Source: UBA7398 sp964567545 (GTDB taxonomy: Bacteria > Actinomycetota > Actinomycetes > Nanopelagicales > Nanopelagicaceae). From it: a stretch of 64,000 nucleotides of DNA. The stretch is taken from the NCBI GenBank assembly GCA_964567545.1, contig CAZMNB010000001.1:1-64000 (forward strand). Reading direction: 5' to 3'. Position numbers and translations under genes: made by a program. The first letter of the stretch is position 1. Each line of letters begins with the position of its first letter. The notes under the pieces were generated by a model. That model ran no database searches and was not told the DNA's origin. It worked only from the letters and a program-made list of their open reading frames with translations. Below, piece after piece: positions 44,173 to 52,057 of the stretch.

Positions 44173-45035
44173 AAAAATCTCACAATGGAAATCAGGCCCA
44201 CGAGCAAACAATAAATTGCAAACGGATAAAGAGTTTTACTCCTGAACCATTTGACTAAGAAACTTATTGAGAAATAGGTTGCTGCAAATGAAACAATCGA
44301 CCCCGCGATAACTGGTCCGGCTAGGTGGCGAAGTTCTGGCGTAAATAACTCCGGCAATTTGAGCAAGCTAGCCCCCGCGATAACCGGCAAAGCCAGAAGA
44401 AAAGCAAACTCCGCGGCCACGCTATGATGCATTTTGCGCAAAAGTCCCGCGCTAATTGTGATACCAAATCGACTAATACCGGCAAAAAGAGCCAAACTTT
44501 GAGCAAACCCAACCGCCACTGCTGAACTCGGAGTTATATGTTCGGAAATATTAATGACCGAGTTTGTGGAAGTTGCCAGAGTGTTAGTTTTACGAGATAA
44601 ACGTTCTACTGAAATAAGAATTAGACCATTTATAGTCAGGAATATTGCGCTTGGTAACGGATCGCCAAATAGATTTTGTAGCGGCCCTTCAAAAGCGTAA
44701 CCGAGCGCTCCAACCGGGATGGTCGCGATAATTATCATCAAAAAAAGTTTTGTATTGGGTGTTGCGTAGTTTCTACTTCGCACACTTTTCAAGGTGGCGC
44801 CAAACATTGCAAACCATCGGTTTCGAAAAACAAAAAAGAGAGCCAAGGCACTCGCCGCGTGCAGTGCAATCGTTACCGTTAAATAAGGTGAAGCCGGGTC
44901 AGAAATGAAACTTGCCCAACTGCCACCGATCCACGCTGGGATTAGCACTGCGTGACCTAAACTTGAAATCGGGAACAACTCAGTTATCCCTTGAATTAAG
45001 CCAGTCAGAATTGATTGCGTATAAGAAAGTTCCAT
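44169..45035 (-). CDS. uppP: Undecaprenyl-diphosphatase (BacA/UppP)
   Basis: A 288-residue membrane phosphatase that recycles the cell-wall carrier undecaprenyl diphosphate. The first conserved region GLIQGITELFPISSLGHAVL lies at residues 12-31 (usual TEFLPVSSTGH), the second is FAGISRFGITISAGLLRK near 190 (usual PGxSRSGxT, so the proline and second serine differ). About eight membrane helices. Sequence is divergent from the Rv2136c type but keeps the Glu, Ser, His and Arg active residues. Confidence 0.88.
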   Translation of the reverse strand: MELSYTQSILTGLIQGITELFPISSLGHAVLIPAWIGGSWASFISDPASPYLTVTIALHAASALALFFVFRNRWFAMFGATLKSVRSRNYATPNTKLFLMIIIATIPVGALGYAFEGPLQNLFGDPLPSAIFLTINGLILISVERLSRKTNTLATSTNSVINISEHITPSSAVAVGFAQSLALFAGISRFGITISAGLLRKMHHSVAAEFAFLLALPVIAGASLLKLPELFTPELRHLAGPVIAGSIVSFAATYFSISFLVKWFRSKTLYPFAIYCLLVGLISIVRFL

Positions 45036-45047
45036 TGCGGCAGGTTA
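45036..45047 (-). promoter_or_regulatory. Leaderless-type -10 box for uppP
   Basis: On the - strand TAACCT (45047-45042), six bases, then ATG at 45035. Confidence 0.6.
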
Positions 45048-45074
45048 CCCAATTTTTAAGTAATATCTTCATAG

Positions 45075-45086
45075 TAGGGTTCTGGG
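45075..45086 (+). promoter_or_regulatory. Leaderless-type -10 box for the YczE-type gene
   Basis: TAGGGT (45075-45080), six bases, then ATG at 45087. It is divergent from the uppP promoter, only 52 bases away start to start. Confidence 0.6.
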
Positions 45087-45752
45087 ATGGCTAATATCTT
45101 GAGCGATTTTTTGAGACCGCATCGCACTATTCCAATAACTCCGTGGACCGCTCCTTCTCGTTGGTCAATCTCGCCACTACGAATTTCGGTATTAACTTTT
45201 GGCTTATCGGTCTTTGGTATTGGTGAAGCGTTTCTGCTCCAATCTGGCATTGGTAACTCACCTTGGACGGTATTAGCGGAAGGGTTATCGTTACATCTAC
45301 CCATTCCAATTGGTGGCGCTACTGCATTAATAAGTTGCATAGTTCTCTTGCTCTGGATTCCGCTTAAAGAAAAACCAGGATTTGGCACGATCTTAAATAT
45401 TTTAGTTATCGCAGGGGCTCTCCAAATTGGCATTGCCATAATTCCCCATCAAAATAATTTTCTATTCGGATTGATTTTTGCATTAATCGGGATTGGTGCA
45501 GTTGGTATCGGGAGTGGGATATATATAACTTGCGGCTTAGGACCTGGACCCCGAGATGGGTTAATGACCGCTTTACATAATCGAACTGGCATCCGCGTGG
45601 GCAGAGTTAGATTGACCTTAGAAATTTTGGTGTTGAGCAGCGGTTGGCTATTGGGCGGCACCGTTGGAATTGGCACTGCTCTTTTTGCGCTCCTAATTGG
45701 ACAATCAATAGCAATTTGTTTTGGTGTCGTTTCCCGAATTACCGCCCAGTAA
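45087..45752 (+). CDS. YczE/YyaS/YitT-like membrane protein
   Basis: A 221-residue protein with about five hydrophobic segments, related to the Bacillus YczE/YyaS membrane family (LSVFGIGEAFLLQSGIGNSPWT, GIYITCGLGPGPRDGLMTAL, GVGTVLFALLIG-like end). No enzymatic motif. Possible transporter or accessory protein of unknown substrate. The NCS2 permease gene follows after 90 bases and may be co-transcribed or use its own promoter. Confidence 0.8.
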   Translation: MANILSDFLRPHRTIPITPWTAPSRWSISPLRISVLTFGLSVFGIGEAFLLQSGIGNSPWTVLAEGLSLHLPIPIGGATALISCIVLLLWIPLKEKPGFGTILNILVIAGALQIGIAIIPHQNNFLFGLIFALIGIGAVGIGSGIYITCGLGPGPRDGLMTALHNRTGIRVGRVRLTLEILVLSSGWLLGGTVGIGTALFALLIGQSIAICFGVVSRITAQ

Positions 45753-45756
45753 GGCG

Positions 45757-45842
45757 TACGGTTAAAGCCTCCCCTCGGCCTGTGGACCGTCTCCGCACGG
45801 GGTCGCAAACACCCCCGATACCAAAACAGATGGGGGTAAGTC
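45757..45842 (+). promoter_or_regulatory. Structured leader RNA of the NCS2 permease, candidate riboswitch
   Basis: Four alternating blocks: CCCC (45771-45774), GGGG (45799-45802), ACCCCC (45811-45816), GGGGGT (45832-45837). Block 4 is the Shine-Dalgarno, five bases before ATG. Pairing 3:4 (6 bp, 15-base loop) hides it; pairing 2:3 (GGGGT/ACCCC with 7-base loop) frees it; 1:2 can compete. ACGGT (45758-45762) can also pair with ACCGT (45786-45790). It lacks the known purine-riboswitch core. TACGGT at 45757-45762 could alternatively be a -10 box. Confidence 0.5.
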
Positions 45843-47279
45843 ATGCTGGATAGTTATTTTAAAATCTCGCAACGTGGCTCAACCGTAGGACAAGAAGTTC
45901 GTGGCGGAATCGTTACCTTCTTCACGATGGCTTATATCGTGGCGCTTAATCCACTCATTATTGGATTAGCAAAAGATGGCGATGGGAAGTTTCTTGGTGG
46001 CGGAGATGCTCCTAATCTCGCACTGATTGCAGCTGCAACAGCACTTGTCGCGGGCGTTATGACAATTCTTATGGGTGTAGTGGCTAATTTCCCACTCGCA
46101 CTTGCAACCGGTCTCGGTTTAAATACTTTCGTAGCCGTTGGAATTGCTTCACGTATGACGTGGGCCGATGCGATGGGTTTAATAGTTCTCGAAGGTTTGA
46201 TCATTACAGTTCTAGTCCTAACTGGCTTCCGGGTTGCCGTATTTAAAGCCGTGCCAACCCAACTTAAAGTTGCGATCTCGGTTGGTATTGGTCTCTTTAT
46301 TGCCTTAATCGGTTTGGTCGACGCAGGTTTCGTACGTAGAACTGCATCTGGACCAGTCCCGGTAACACTTGGCGATAGTGGAACTCTAGTTGGTTGGCCA
46401 GTCATGGTTTTTGGTTTTGGCTTGCTGCTTATGGTTGGTTTAATGGTTCGCAAAATTAAAGCTGCACTTCTGATCGGAATTGTAGTTTCAACAATAATTG
46501 CGATTGTTATCGAATCATCGCTAAAGATCGGTCCAAATTTTGATGGCGCTACTGGCAAAGTTAATCCAAAAGGTTGGGGCTTAAATGTTCCAGCGATGCC
46601 AGATAAAGCATTAGCCACGCCAGATTTTGGTCTATTGGGACATTTCAACTTATTCGGATCATTTAGTCGAATCTCAGCTGTATCCGCGCTCCTGATCGTA
46701 TTCTCTCTCTTACTTGCCGATTTCTTCGACACTATGGGAACTATGACCGCGATTGGTCAAGAAGCTGGATTGGTTGACCGTGATGGCAATGTCCCTGGAG
46801 CAGAACGGATTTTGATCGTCGACTCGATCGCTGCTGCTGCGGGCGGTGCTGCTGGAGTTTCATCTAACACTTCTTATATCGAATCTGCATCAGGTGTCGG
46901 TGAAGGAGCGCGTACCGGTTTAGCATCCGTTGTTACTGGTATTTGTTTCTTGTTGACTACTTTCTTAGCTCCACTTGTCGCAGTAATTCCTTACGAGGCC
47001 GCAACTCCCGCGCTTGTCATAGTCGGTTTCTTAATGATGACCGGAATCAAACAAATTGATTGGGATGATCTCGGAATAGCAATTCCAGCATTCTTAACTA
47101 TTATTTTGATGCCATTTACCTACAATATTTCGGTAGGTATTGGCGCTGGTTTCGTTACATACGTGGTGATTCGCTTCATTCAAGGAAGAAAGAGTGAGAT
47201 CCATCCGCTGCTATTCCTAGTTTCGGGGCTCTTTATGGTCTATTTCTTGTCATCTCCAATTAATGCTTGGATTGGATAA
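45843..47279 (+). CDS. NCS2-family purine permease (AzgA/PbuG type)
   Basis: A 478-residue transporter with 12-14 membrane helices. The start SQRGSTVGQEVRGGIVTFFTMAYI, the LATGLGLNTFVA segment near residue 93 and the ADFFDTMGTMTAIGQEAGL motif near 295, then SSNTSYIESASGVGEGARTG, are those of the AzgA hypoxanthine/guanine/adenine branch rather than uracil or xanthine carriers. With apt nearby it fits purine salvage. Strong GGGGGT ribosome site, apparently under RNA control. A terminator follows. Confidence 0.93.
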   Translation: MLDSYFKISQRGSTVGQEVRGGIVTFFTMAYIVALNPLIIGLAKDGDGKFLGGGDAPNLALIAAATALVAGVMTILMGVVANFPLALATGLGLNTFVAVGIASRMTWADAMGLIVLEGLIITVLVLTGFRVAVFKAVPTQLKVAISVGIGLFIALIGLVDAGFVRRTASGPVPVTLGDSGTLVGWPVMVFGFGLLLMVGLMVRKIKAALLIGIVVSTIIAIVIESSLKIGPNFDGATGKVNPKGWGLNVPAMPDKALATPDFGLLGHFNLFGSFSRISAVSALLIVFSLLLADFFDTMGTMTAIGQEAGLVDRDGNVPGAERILIVDSIAAAAGGAAGVSSNTSYIESASGVGEGARTGLASVVTGICFLLTTFLAPLVAVIPYEAATPALVIVGFLMMTGIKQIDWDDLGIAIPAFLTIILMPFTYNISVGIGAGFVTYVVIRFIQGRKSEIHPLLFLVSGLFMVYFLSSPINAWIG

Positions 47280-47297
47280 GCGGTAGCTAACTTCTAG

Positions 47298-47331
47298 AAA
47301 AATAGGGTCCAGAGATTGGGCCCTATTTTTT
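47298..47331. terminator. Bidirectional Rho-independent terminator
   Basis: A 13-bp stem (47298-47310 with 47318-47330, one G-U) around a 7-base loop, with A5 before and T6 after, so a T-run follows on both strands. It serves the convergent NCS2 and ABC genes and overlaps the ABC stop codon. Confidence 0.9.
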
Positions 47332-48112
47332 ATTCTGCTATCGCGTAATATCGGCCATGATTGAATTCAAGGGTAATTGGGATACCGTAAAGTTGCGAGA
47401 GAGTTGCCGAAGTTAGATTCTCCGCAATTGAACCGCTACGTAACGGCAATCCATCTTTCAATAAAAGAACATGCGTAGTACCAGCTGGAATCTCTTCAAT
47501 ATGATGGGTAACAATCACAGTTGCCGGTGCAGTAGGTTCAGATGCGAATTGAGAAATCCTGCGCAAAATATCCTCACGACCTCCCAAGTCCAATCCCGCC
47601 GCAGGTTCATCCAAAAGCAATATCTCCGGATCAGACATAATTGCTCGCGCAATTTGAACTCTTTTCTTCTCACCTTCACTTAGAGTTCCAAATAGCCGCT
47701 CGCCTAATTCACGTACGCCAAATGTGGTTAATAAGGCTTTAGCACGGGATTCATCCCAGAGATCATAAATTTCTTCCCAACGTTCCAACATTGCATAAGC
47801 CGCTGTTAATACGGTATCGATAACTTTTTCATCAGGCGGCAACAAATCGATCATGGCGCTTGAAGTGAACCCAACTCTATTTCTAAGTTCAAAAAGATCT
47901 ATTTTGCCTAGTTGTTTTCCTAATACAGAAACTGTACCTGTGGTTGGATGAGCAAAAGTGGCGCACATCTGCAACAAAGTAGTTTTGCCTGCGCCATTTG
48001 GTCCGAGAATCACCCATCGCTCGCCCGCGTTTACATCCCAGTCAATTGGCCCCAAAACTACTCGAGTTCCTTTTCGGACCGATACATTTTGAAATGATAA
48101 AACGGCGCTCAT
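47330..48112 (-). CDS. ABC transporter ATP-binding protein
   Basis: A 260-residue single-domain ABC ATPase. Walker A ILGPNGAGKTTLLQ near residue 34-47, Q-loop region FTSSAMIDLL, signature LSEGEKKRVQIARA near 140, Walker B ILLLDEPAAGLDLG near 160 and H-loop IVTHHIEEIP. It resembles the stand-alone YhbE/ModF-like 'ABC transporter ATP-binding protein' near serB in mycobacteria. No permease is adjacent, so substrate and partner are unknown. TATCTT lies 8 bases before the ATG. Confidence 0.87.
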   Translation of the reverse strand: MSAVLSFQNVSVRKGTRVVLGPIDWDVNAGERWVILGPNGAGKTTLLQMCATFAHPTTGTVSVLGKQLGKIDLFELRNRVGFTSSAMIDLLPPDEKVIDTVLTAAYAMLERWEEIYDLWDESRAKALLTTFGVRELGERLFGTLSEGEKKRVQIARAIMSDPEILLLDEPAAGLDLGGREDILRRISQFASEPTAPATVIVTHHIEEIPAGTTHVLLLKDGLPLRSGSIAENLTSATLSQLYGIPITLEFNHGRYYAIAE

Positions 48113-48130
48113 AGGTGAGAAAGATACCGA

Positions 48131-48142
48131 TAAACTCGACAA
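48131..48142 (+). promoter_or_regulatory. Leaderless-type -10 box for serB
   Basis: TAAACT (48131-48136), six bases, then GTG at 48143. This supports the GTG start. Confidence 0.6.
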
Positions 48143-49345
48143 GTGAGCGGACAAACACCTAGATCTAAAAGACCAACATTTACTGGACTACTCCTATTTA
48201 GTGGCTTGGATAAATCTGGAATCGCGGCGGGGATATTTGCTGCGCTTTCACCTTTTTCGATAAAGGTTGTCGATGTGGAACAGATATTAATAGGCGAGCG
48301 AACATTACTTACGATACTGATTGAATTAGATGCAGCTCATGCTGAGAGTATCGAAACTGATTTGACGGAGATAGCCAGAACGCTGGAGATGGATTTCGCG
48401 GCTGCATTCGGAGAAGAACCCAAACAGCGCTCAATGCAATCCCCCGCTAAAATTGTGATTGTTGGAAATAGTATTGCGCCTAAAGCGCTTCATGATATCG
48501 CGGCTGCAATTACAGCTGCTGGTGGCAATATCAACCGGATAGTTCGAATAGCAGCTAATCCGATATTGGCAATGGAGTTTTTTATCTCAGTCGATAGCGC
48601 CGAATTAGATAATTTGCGTAGCAAACTTAAGAATGTAGGTAAAGATAATGCAACTGGTATATCGCTCATCACAGATAGTGCAGGAACTGGATTGCGAAAA
48701 CTGGTAATTTTTGATGTCGATTCCACACTAATTCAAGAAGAGGTTATTGATTTGCTTGCGGTCCGAGCAAATGTCGGGGATCAAGTATCTGCGATTACTG
48801 CTCGCGCGATGCGTGGTGAAATTGATTTTGCAGAATCTTTAACCGCAAGAGTTTCGCTTTTGGCCGGCTTAAGTGCCGAAGAATTAATCGATGTTAAAAC
48901 CGATATTCATTTATCTGCCGGCGCTAAGAATTTGATCAACTTTCTACAAAAACAGGGTCATATCGTTGCGGCAGTCTCTGGCGGTTTTACCGATGTATTA
49001 CAACCAATAATGAACGAGCTAGGAATTGCGAATTATCGCGCCAATAAATTGGAGATAGTAGCCGGGAAATTGACTGGCAAAATATTGGGCGAAATCGTAG
49101 ATGCGAGAGCGAAGTCCGAAATTCTGCTCAAATTTGCTCAAGAGTTCAATTTTCAAATTGCGCAGACGGTTGCAATCGGAGATGGAGCCAATGACTTAAT
49201 CATGTTAGAGACCGCTGGAATCGGCATTGCATTTAACGCGAAGCCGAAACTAAAAGAGGTGGCCGACATTATTTTGGATATCCCTAACCTTGATGGCGTT
49301 ATTTATCTTCTGGGTATGAGCGCGTTGGATGTAACCAGTAATTGA
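48143..49345 (+). CDS. serB: Phosphoserine phosphatase with ACT domains
   Basis: A 400-residue SerB of the actinobacterial type, the last step of serine synthesis. Two ACT-like domains fill residues 10-175 (LLFSGLDKSGIAAGIFAALS, IVIVGNSIAPKALHDIAAAI); the HAD phosphatase follows with FDVDSTLIQEEVIDLLA near 190, VSGGFTDVL near 278 and AIGDGANDLIMLETAGIGIA near 350. GTG start with leaderless -10 box. It converges with hisG (4-base gap). Confidence 0.93.
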   Translation: MSGQTPRSKRPTFTGLLLFSGLDKSGIAAGIFAALSPFSIKVVDVEQILIGERTLLTILIELDAAHAESIETDLTEIARTLEMDFAAAFGEEPKQRSMQSPAKIVIVGNSIAPKALHDIAAAITAAGGNINRIVRIAANPILAMEFFISVDSAELDNLRSKLKNVGKDNATGISLITDSAGTGLRKLVIFDVDSTLIQEEVIDLLAVRANVGDQVSAITARAMRGEIDFAESLTARVSLLAGLSAEELIDVKTDIHLSAGAKNLINFLQKQGHIVAAVSGGFTDVLQPIMNELGIANYRANKLEIVAGKLTGKILGEIVDARAKSEILLKFAQEFNFQIAQTVAIGDGANDLIMLETAGIGIAFNAKPKLKEVADIILDIPNLDGVIYLLGMSALDVTSN

Positions 49346-49349
49346 TAAG

Positions 49350-50195
49350 TTAAAGACGACTGGCGTGGATATCTGTAACCAATATTCCTCGTGCGCCGGC
49401 TTCATATAGATCATCCATGACAGAGTGAATCTCTTTCCGTAAAACCATAGCTCGCACCGCAGACCAGCCACTTTTCTGAAGTGGGGATACCGTAGGTGAT
49501 TCGATTCCAGGGGTTATTGCGCAAGCCGCGCTAAGGTTTGCGTTTTCTACGTCGTAATCGACTAATACATATTGTCGCGCTATCACCACACCCGTCAAGC
49601 GTCGGATCATCGTTTCAATTTGTGGATTACGGATCGCGCCAATTCGTTCTATCAGAATGGCTTCGCTTCGCAGAATTGGATCCCCAAATACTTTAAGACC
49701 AGCTTGCTTTAAAGTTCCGCCTGTCGAAACAACATCAGCAATAACGTCTGCAACTCCCAAGCGAATCGAGCTCTCTACCGCCCCGTCCAACTTAACAATC
49801 TTTGCAGAAATACCTTTAGTTTTAAGATAAGAATCAACAATTCCTGGATATGCGGTTGCAATTCGCCTATTTTCGATATCGCTTTCCTTGACATATTGGC
49901 CGGCAGCTGCAAAGCGAAAAGTACTTTTTCCAAAATCTAAACCAAGTACCTCCACTGCTTCCGCAGCGCTATCGATTAGCAAATCTCTACCGGTGATTCC
50001 AATTTGCAATTCACCAGAGCCTACGTAAAGGGCAATATCTCGCGGACGTAAATAATAGAATTCGACATCATTTTCTGGATCAATAAAAATCAAATCTCGA
50101 GCATCGCTACGTTGTCGATATCCAGCTTCACGCAAAATTGCGATAGCTGATTCAGATAATGAACCTTTATTAGGTAGCGCAACTTTAAGAGTCAT
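49350..50195 (-). CDS. hisG: ATP phosphoribosyltransferase, long form
   Basis: A 281-residue HisG, the first enzyme of histidine synthesis. Catalytic domains 1-210 (VALPNKGSLSESA, the GITGRDLLID and ADVIADVVSTGGTLKQAGL motifs); the C-terminal regulatory domain (about 212-281) marks the long, HisZ-independent form with histidine feedback. hisE is just upstream with 26 bases between, as in mycobacteria; other his genes are not in the window. Confidence 0.95.
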   Translation of the reverse strand: MTLKVALPNKGSLSESAIAILREAGYRQRSDARDLIFIDPENDVEFYYLRPRDIALYVGSGELQIGITGRDLLIDSAAEAVEVLGLDFGKSTFRFAAAGQYVKESDIENRRIATAYPGIVDSYLKTKGISAKIVKLDGAVESSIRLGVADVIADVVSTGGTLKQAGLKVFGDPILRSEAILIERIGAIRNPQIETMIRRLTGVVIARQYVLVDYDVENANLSAACAITPGIESPTVSPLQKSGWSAVRAMVLRKEIHSVMDDLYEAGARGILVTDIHASRL

Positions 50196-50221
50196 CTTAA
50201 TAAGTACTCTTATTTGACATG

Positions 50222-50485
50222 TTAAAGCGTTTCATAAATATCACCTAATGTTATTCCGCGAGAAATCATTAGAACTTGCAGGTGGTATAAAAGTTGACTA
50301 ATTTCGAGAGCGAGTTCTTGGTTGGTTTGATGTTCGGCAGCAATCCAAACTTCACCGGCCTCTTCGATTATCTTTTTTCCAATTGCGTGTATCCCACAAT
50401 CTAATTCAGCGATAGTTTTCGATCCCTCTGGGCGGTCAGAGGCAATTTGATTCAATTCCGCCCAGAGACTCTCGAAACTTTTCAT
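50222..50485 (-). CDS. hisE: Phosphoribosyl-ATP pyrophosphatase
   Basis: An 87-residue all-alpha MazG-like pyrophosphatase, the second step of histidine synthesis. Motifs KSFESLWAELNQIA at the start, GKKIIEEAGEVWIAA near residue 30-45 and LALEISQLLYHLQVLM with acidic metal ligands. It starts a hisE-hisG pair and has its own -10 box in the gap after ribM. Confidence 0.94.
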   Translation of the reverse strand: MKSFESLWAELNQIASDRPEGSKTIAELDCGIHAIGKKIIEEAGEVWIAAEHQTNQELALEISQLLYHLQVLMISRGITLGDIYETL

Positions 50486-50497
50486 ATAGATATTTTA
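50486..50497 (-). promoter_or_regulatory. Leaderless-type -10 box for hisE-hisG
   Basis: On the - strand TAAAAT (50497-50492), six bases, then ATG at 50485. It begins at the base after the ribM stop, so hisEG can be expressed apart from ribM. Confidence 0.6.
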
Positions 50498-51172
50498 CTA
50501 GAGTGATACGCGCTCTCGCTTTGATATTTTCAGCCATGAGATGAATCCCCAAAGCACGAACGGTAAATAAATCGCATATAACGTCCCGGTCGGGTAATAA
50601 CCATTCTTGAAGGCAAACGGTACGCCTACCAGATCTACTGCTACCCAAACCAACCAAAATTCAACATACCCGCGACTCATCCCAAAAGTGGCAAGTGCTG
50701 TACCCGTGAAGATCCAGGTATCAACCAATAACCAAGTACCACTCTCCCCAAGAGCTTTAAATATTTGATAGGCAAGCAGATAAAAGAGAATTATTGCTGG
50801 TACCAGAATTGTTCGTTCTTTCATGGTGCTCCAACGTGGCAACACTGCAGGTTTCTCAACCCCGTTTTGGCTTCGGGTTGCGTTCCACTTAACCCACCCA
50901 TAGATACTGACGACAATCAAAAGTAAATTTCGTCCGGCTTGACCATAGAAATTAGCATGTTCCTTATTATCGCCGAATGAAAAAACTGCACCAAGAAAAA
51001 CTGTGAAAAGTAGCGCATCTCCCACAATTCCTGCCGGCCACGCGCTCACTTTGCGTCGCATGCCCAAAACTGCGCTAGTTAAACCGAGTGTGCCACCGAT
51101 TACTTCGCGCCAAGCAATAGATTTCGAACCAAAATTGATTTGGGCTTCAAATAACCATTTTAATAAAGACAT
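50498..51172 (-). CDS. ribM: RibM, riboflavin transporter (PnuC family)
   Basis: A 224-residue membrane protein with about seven helices, of the PnuC fold (VIGGTLGLTSAVLGMRRKVS, AWPAGIVGDALLF, FYGQAGRNLLLIVVSIYGWVKW, WLVWVAVDLVGVPFAFKNGY). PnuC members preceded by an FMN riboswitch are the riboflavin importer RibM/PnuX in corynebacteria and streptomycetes. A clear FMN aptamer lies upstream on the same strand, so riboflavin is the likely substrate (inference from context). GGGAG ribosome site, 7 bases before ATG, lies in a hairpin. Confidence 0.9.
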   Translation of the reverse strand: MSLLKWLFEAQINFGSKSIAWREVIGGTLGLTSAVLGMRRKVSAWPAGIVGDALLFTVFLGAVFSFGDNKEHANFYGQAGRNLLLIVVSIYGWVKWNATRSQNGVEKPAVLPRWSTMKERTILVPAIILFYLLAYQIFKALGESGTWLLVDTWIFTGTALATFGMSRGYVEFWLVWVAVDLVGVPFAFKNGYYPTGTLYAIYLPFVLWGFISWLKISKRERVSL

Positions 51173-51178
51173 TCCGTG

Positions 51179-51237
51179 CTCCCTTAAATAGGCCGAGGGA
51201 GAGCAACTCGAACTCCAACTAAAAAAATATAGCTGGA
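51179..51237 (-). promoter_or_regulatory. Expression platform of the FMN riboswitch
   Basis: CTCCCT (51201-51196) can pair with AGGGAG (51184-51179), which holds the ribM ribosome site, closing an 11-base loop. Upstream, TCCAGCTA (51237-51230) pairs with TAGTTGGA (51221-51214, one G-U). The design fits translational control by hiding the ribosome site when FMN is bound; no T-run follows either stem on this strand. Confidence 0.6.
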
Positions 51238-51244
51238 AGCTCCG

Positions 51245-51367
51245 CGTTTTCCTTTATCCAGACTCTAACTGTCGGTCTTGGAATTTCACCAAGTCAACCG
51301 ACCTATGGTTTAGATCGGGTCGCGGACTTTCACCGCCGGTTCGGAATTACACCGACCCCCGGAAACG
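51245..51367 (-). promoter_or_regulatory. FMN riboswitch (RFN element)
   Basis: The RFN core is present on the - strand: TCGGTGTAATTCCGAACC, CGGCGGTGAAAGTCCGCGAC, then a variable arm, GGTGAAATTCCAAGACCGAC and AGTTAGAGTCTGGATAAAGG. P1 pairs CGTTTCC (51367-51361) with GGAAAACG (51252-51245, one bulged A). It controls ribM in the same orientation. Confidence 0.96.
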
Positions 51368-51388
51368 TGTAACGAGAGTATGCCAGTT

Positions 51389-52057
51389 CTAACCTAAATA
51401 CGCATCCCGAGCTAGTTCCCGCAATTTTGTAACCATTTGAGCAGGATCATTCGATCTATAAACTGCGCTGCCAGCCACAAAAGTATCGGCTCCAGATTTG
51501 CTCGCTAACGCAATAGTTTCGATAGAAATGCCACCATCAACTTGCAACCAGGTATCGGCAAAACCATCATTTCGTAACCAAGTTCTAACGGTTTCAACTT
51601 TTGGCATCATTTCTTTCATAAAACTTTGTCCACCGAAACCAGGTTCTACCGTCATTATTAAAATTAAGTCAGCTAAATGCAGATATGGTTTCACTACATC
51701 GATTGCCGTACCAGGTTTAATGGCTAACCCAGCCCTAGTTCCAGTTTCTCTAATCTTGGTCAAAGTTACGGCAACATTTTCGGTGGCCTCAAAATGTACC
51801 GTCACGCTTACCGCCTTAGTGGCAGCATATTGCGGTCCAGCAATATCAGCCTTATCAACCATCAAATGAACCTCAACTGGCAACGAACTGCTATTGATGA
51901 TCTCGACAGATCTATTTAAATCAAAAGTGAAATTCGGTACAAATACGTTGTCCATGACATCTAAATGAATTAAATCTGCAGTGGTCGAAACTCGAGAGAT
52001 TTCATTAGATAAATCATTTAAGTTCGCGTTTAAAATACTGGGACAGATACGAATCAT
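51389..52057 (-). CDS. rpe: Ribulose-phosphate 3-epimerase
   Basis: A 222-residue TIM-barrel epimerase of the pentose phosphate pathway. Motifs ICPSILNANLNDLSNEI at the start, HLDVMDNVFVPNFTF near residue 34, EVHLMV near 64, LIMTVEPGFGGQSF near 135 and VDGGISIETI near 173 hold the metal and phosphate ligands. It starts on the TAATG overlap with rsmB and ends the long pyr-to-rpe series. Confidence 0.95.
   Translation of the reverse strand: MIRICPSILNANLNDLSNEISRVSTTADLIHLDVMDNVFVPNFTFDLNRSVEIINSSSLPVEVHLMVDKADIAGPQYAATKAVSVTVHFEATENVAVTLTKIRETGTRAGLAIKPGTAIDVVKPYLHLADLILIMTVEPGFGGQSFMKEMMPKVETVRTWLRNDGFADTWLQVDGGISIETIALASKSGADTFVAGSAVYRSNDPAQMVTKLRELARDAYLG

Noticed and set aside
45757..45842. 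Classical purine riboswitch before the permease
   Set aside because: The conserved loop-loop and three-way junction sequence of the purine aptamer is not there.
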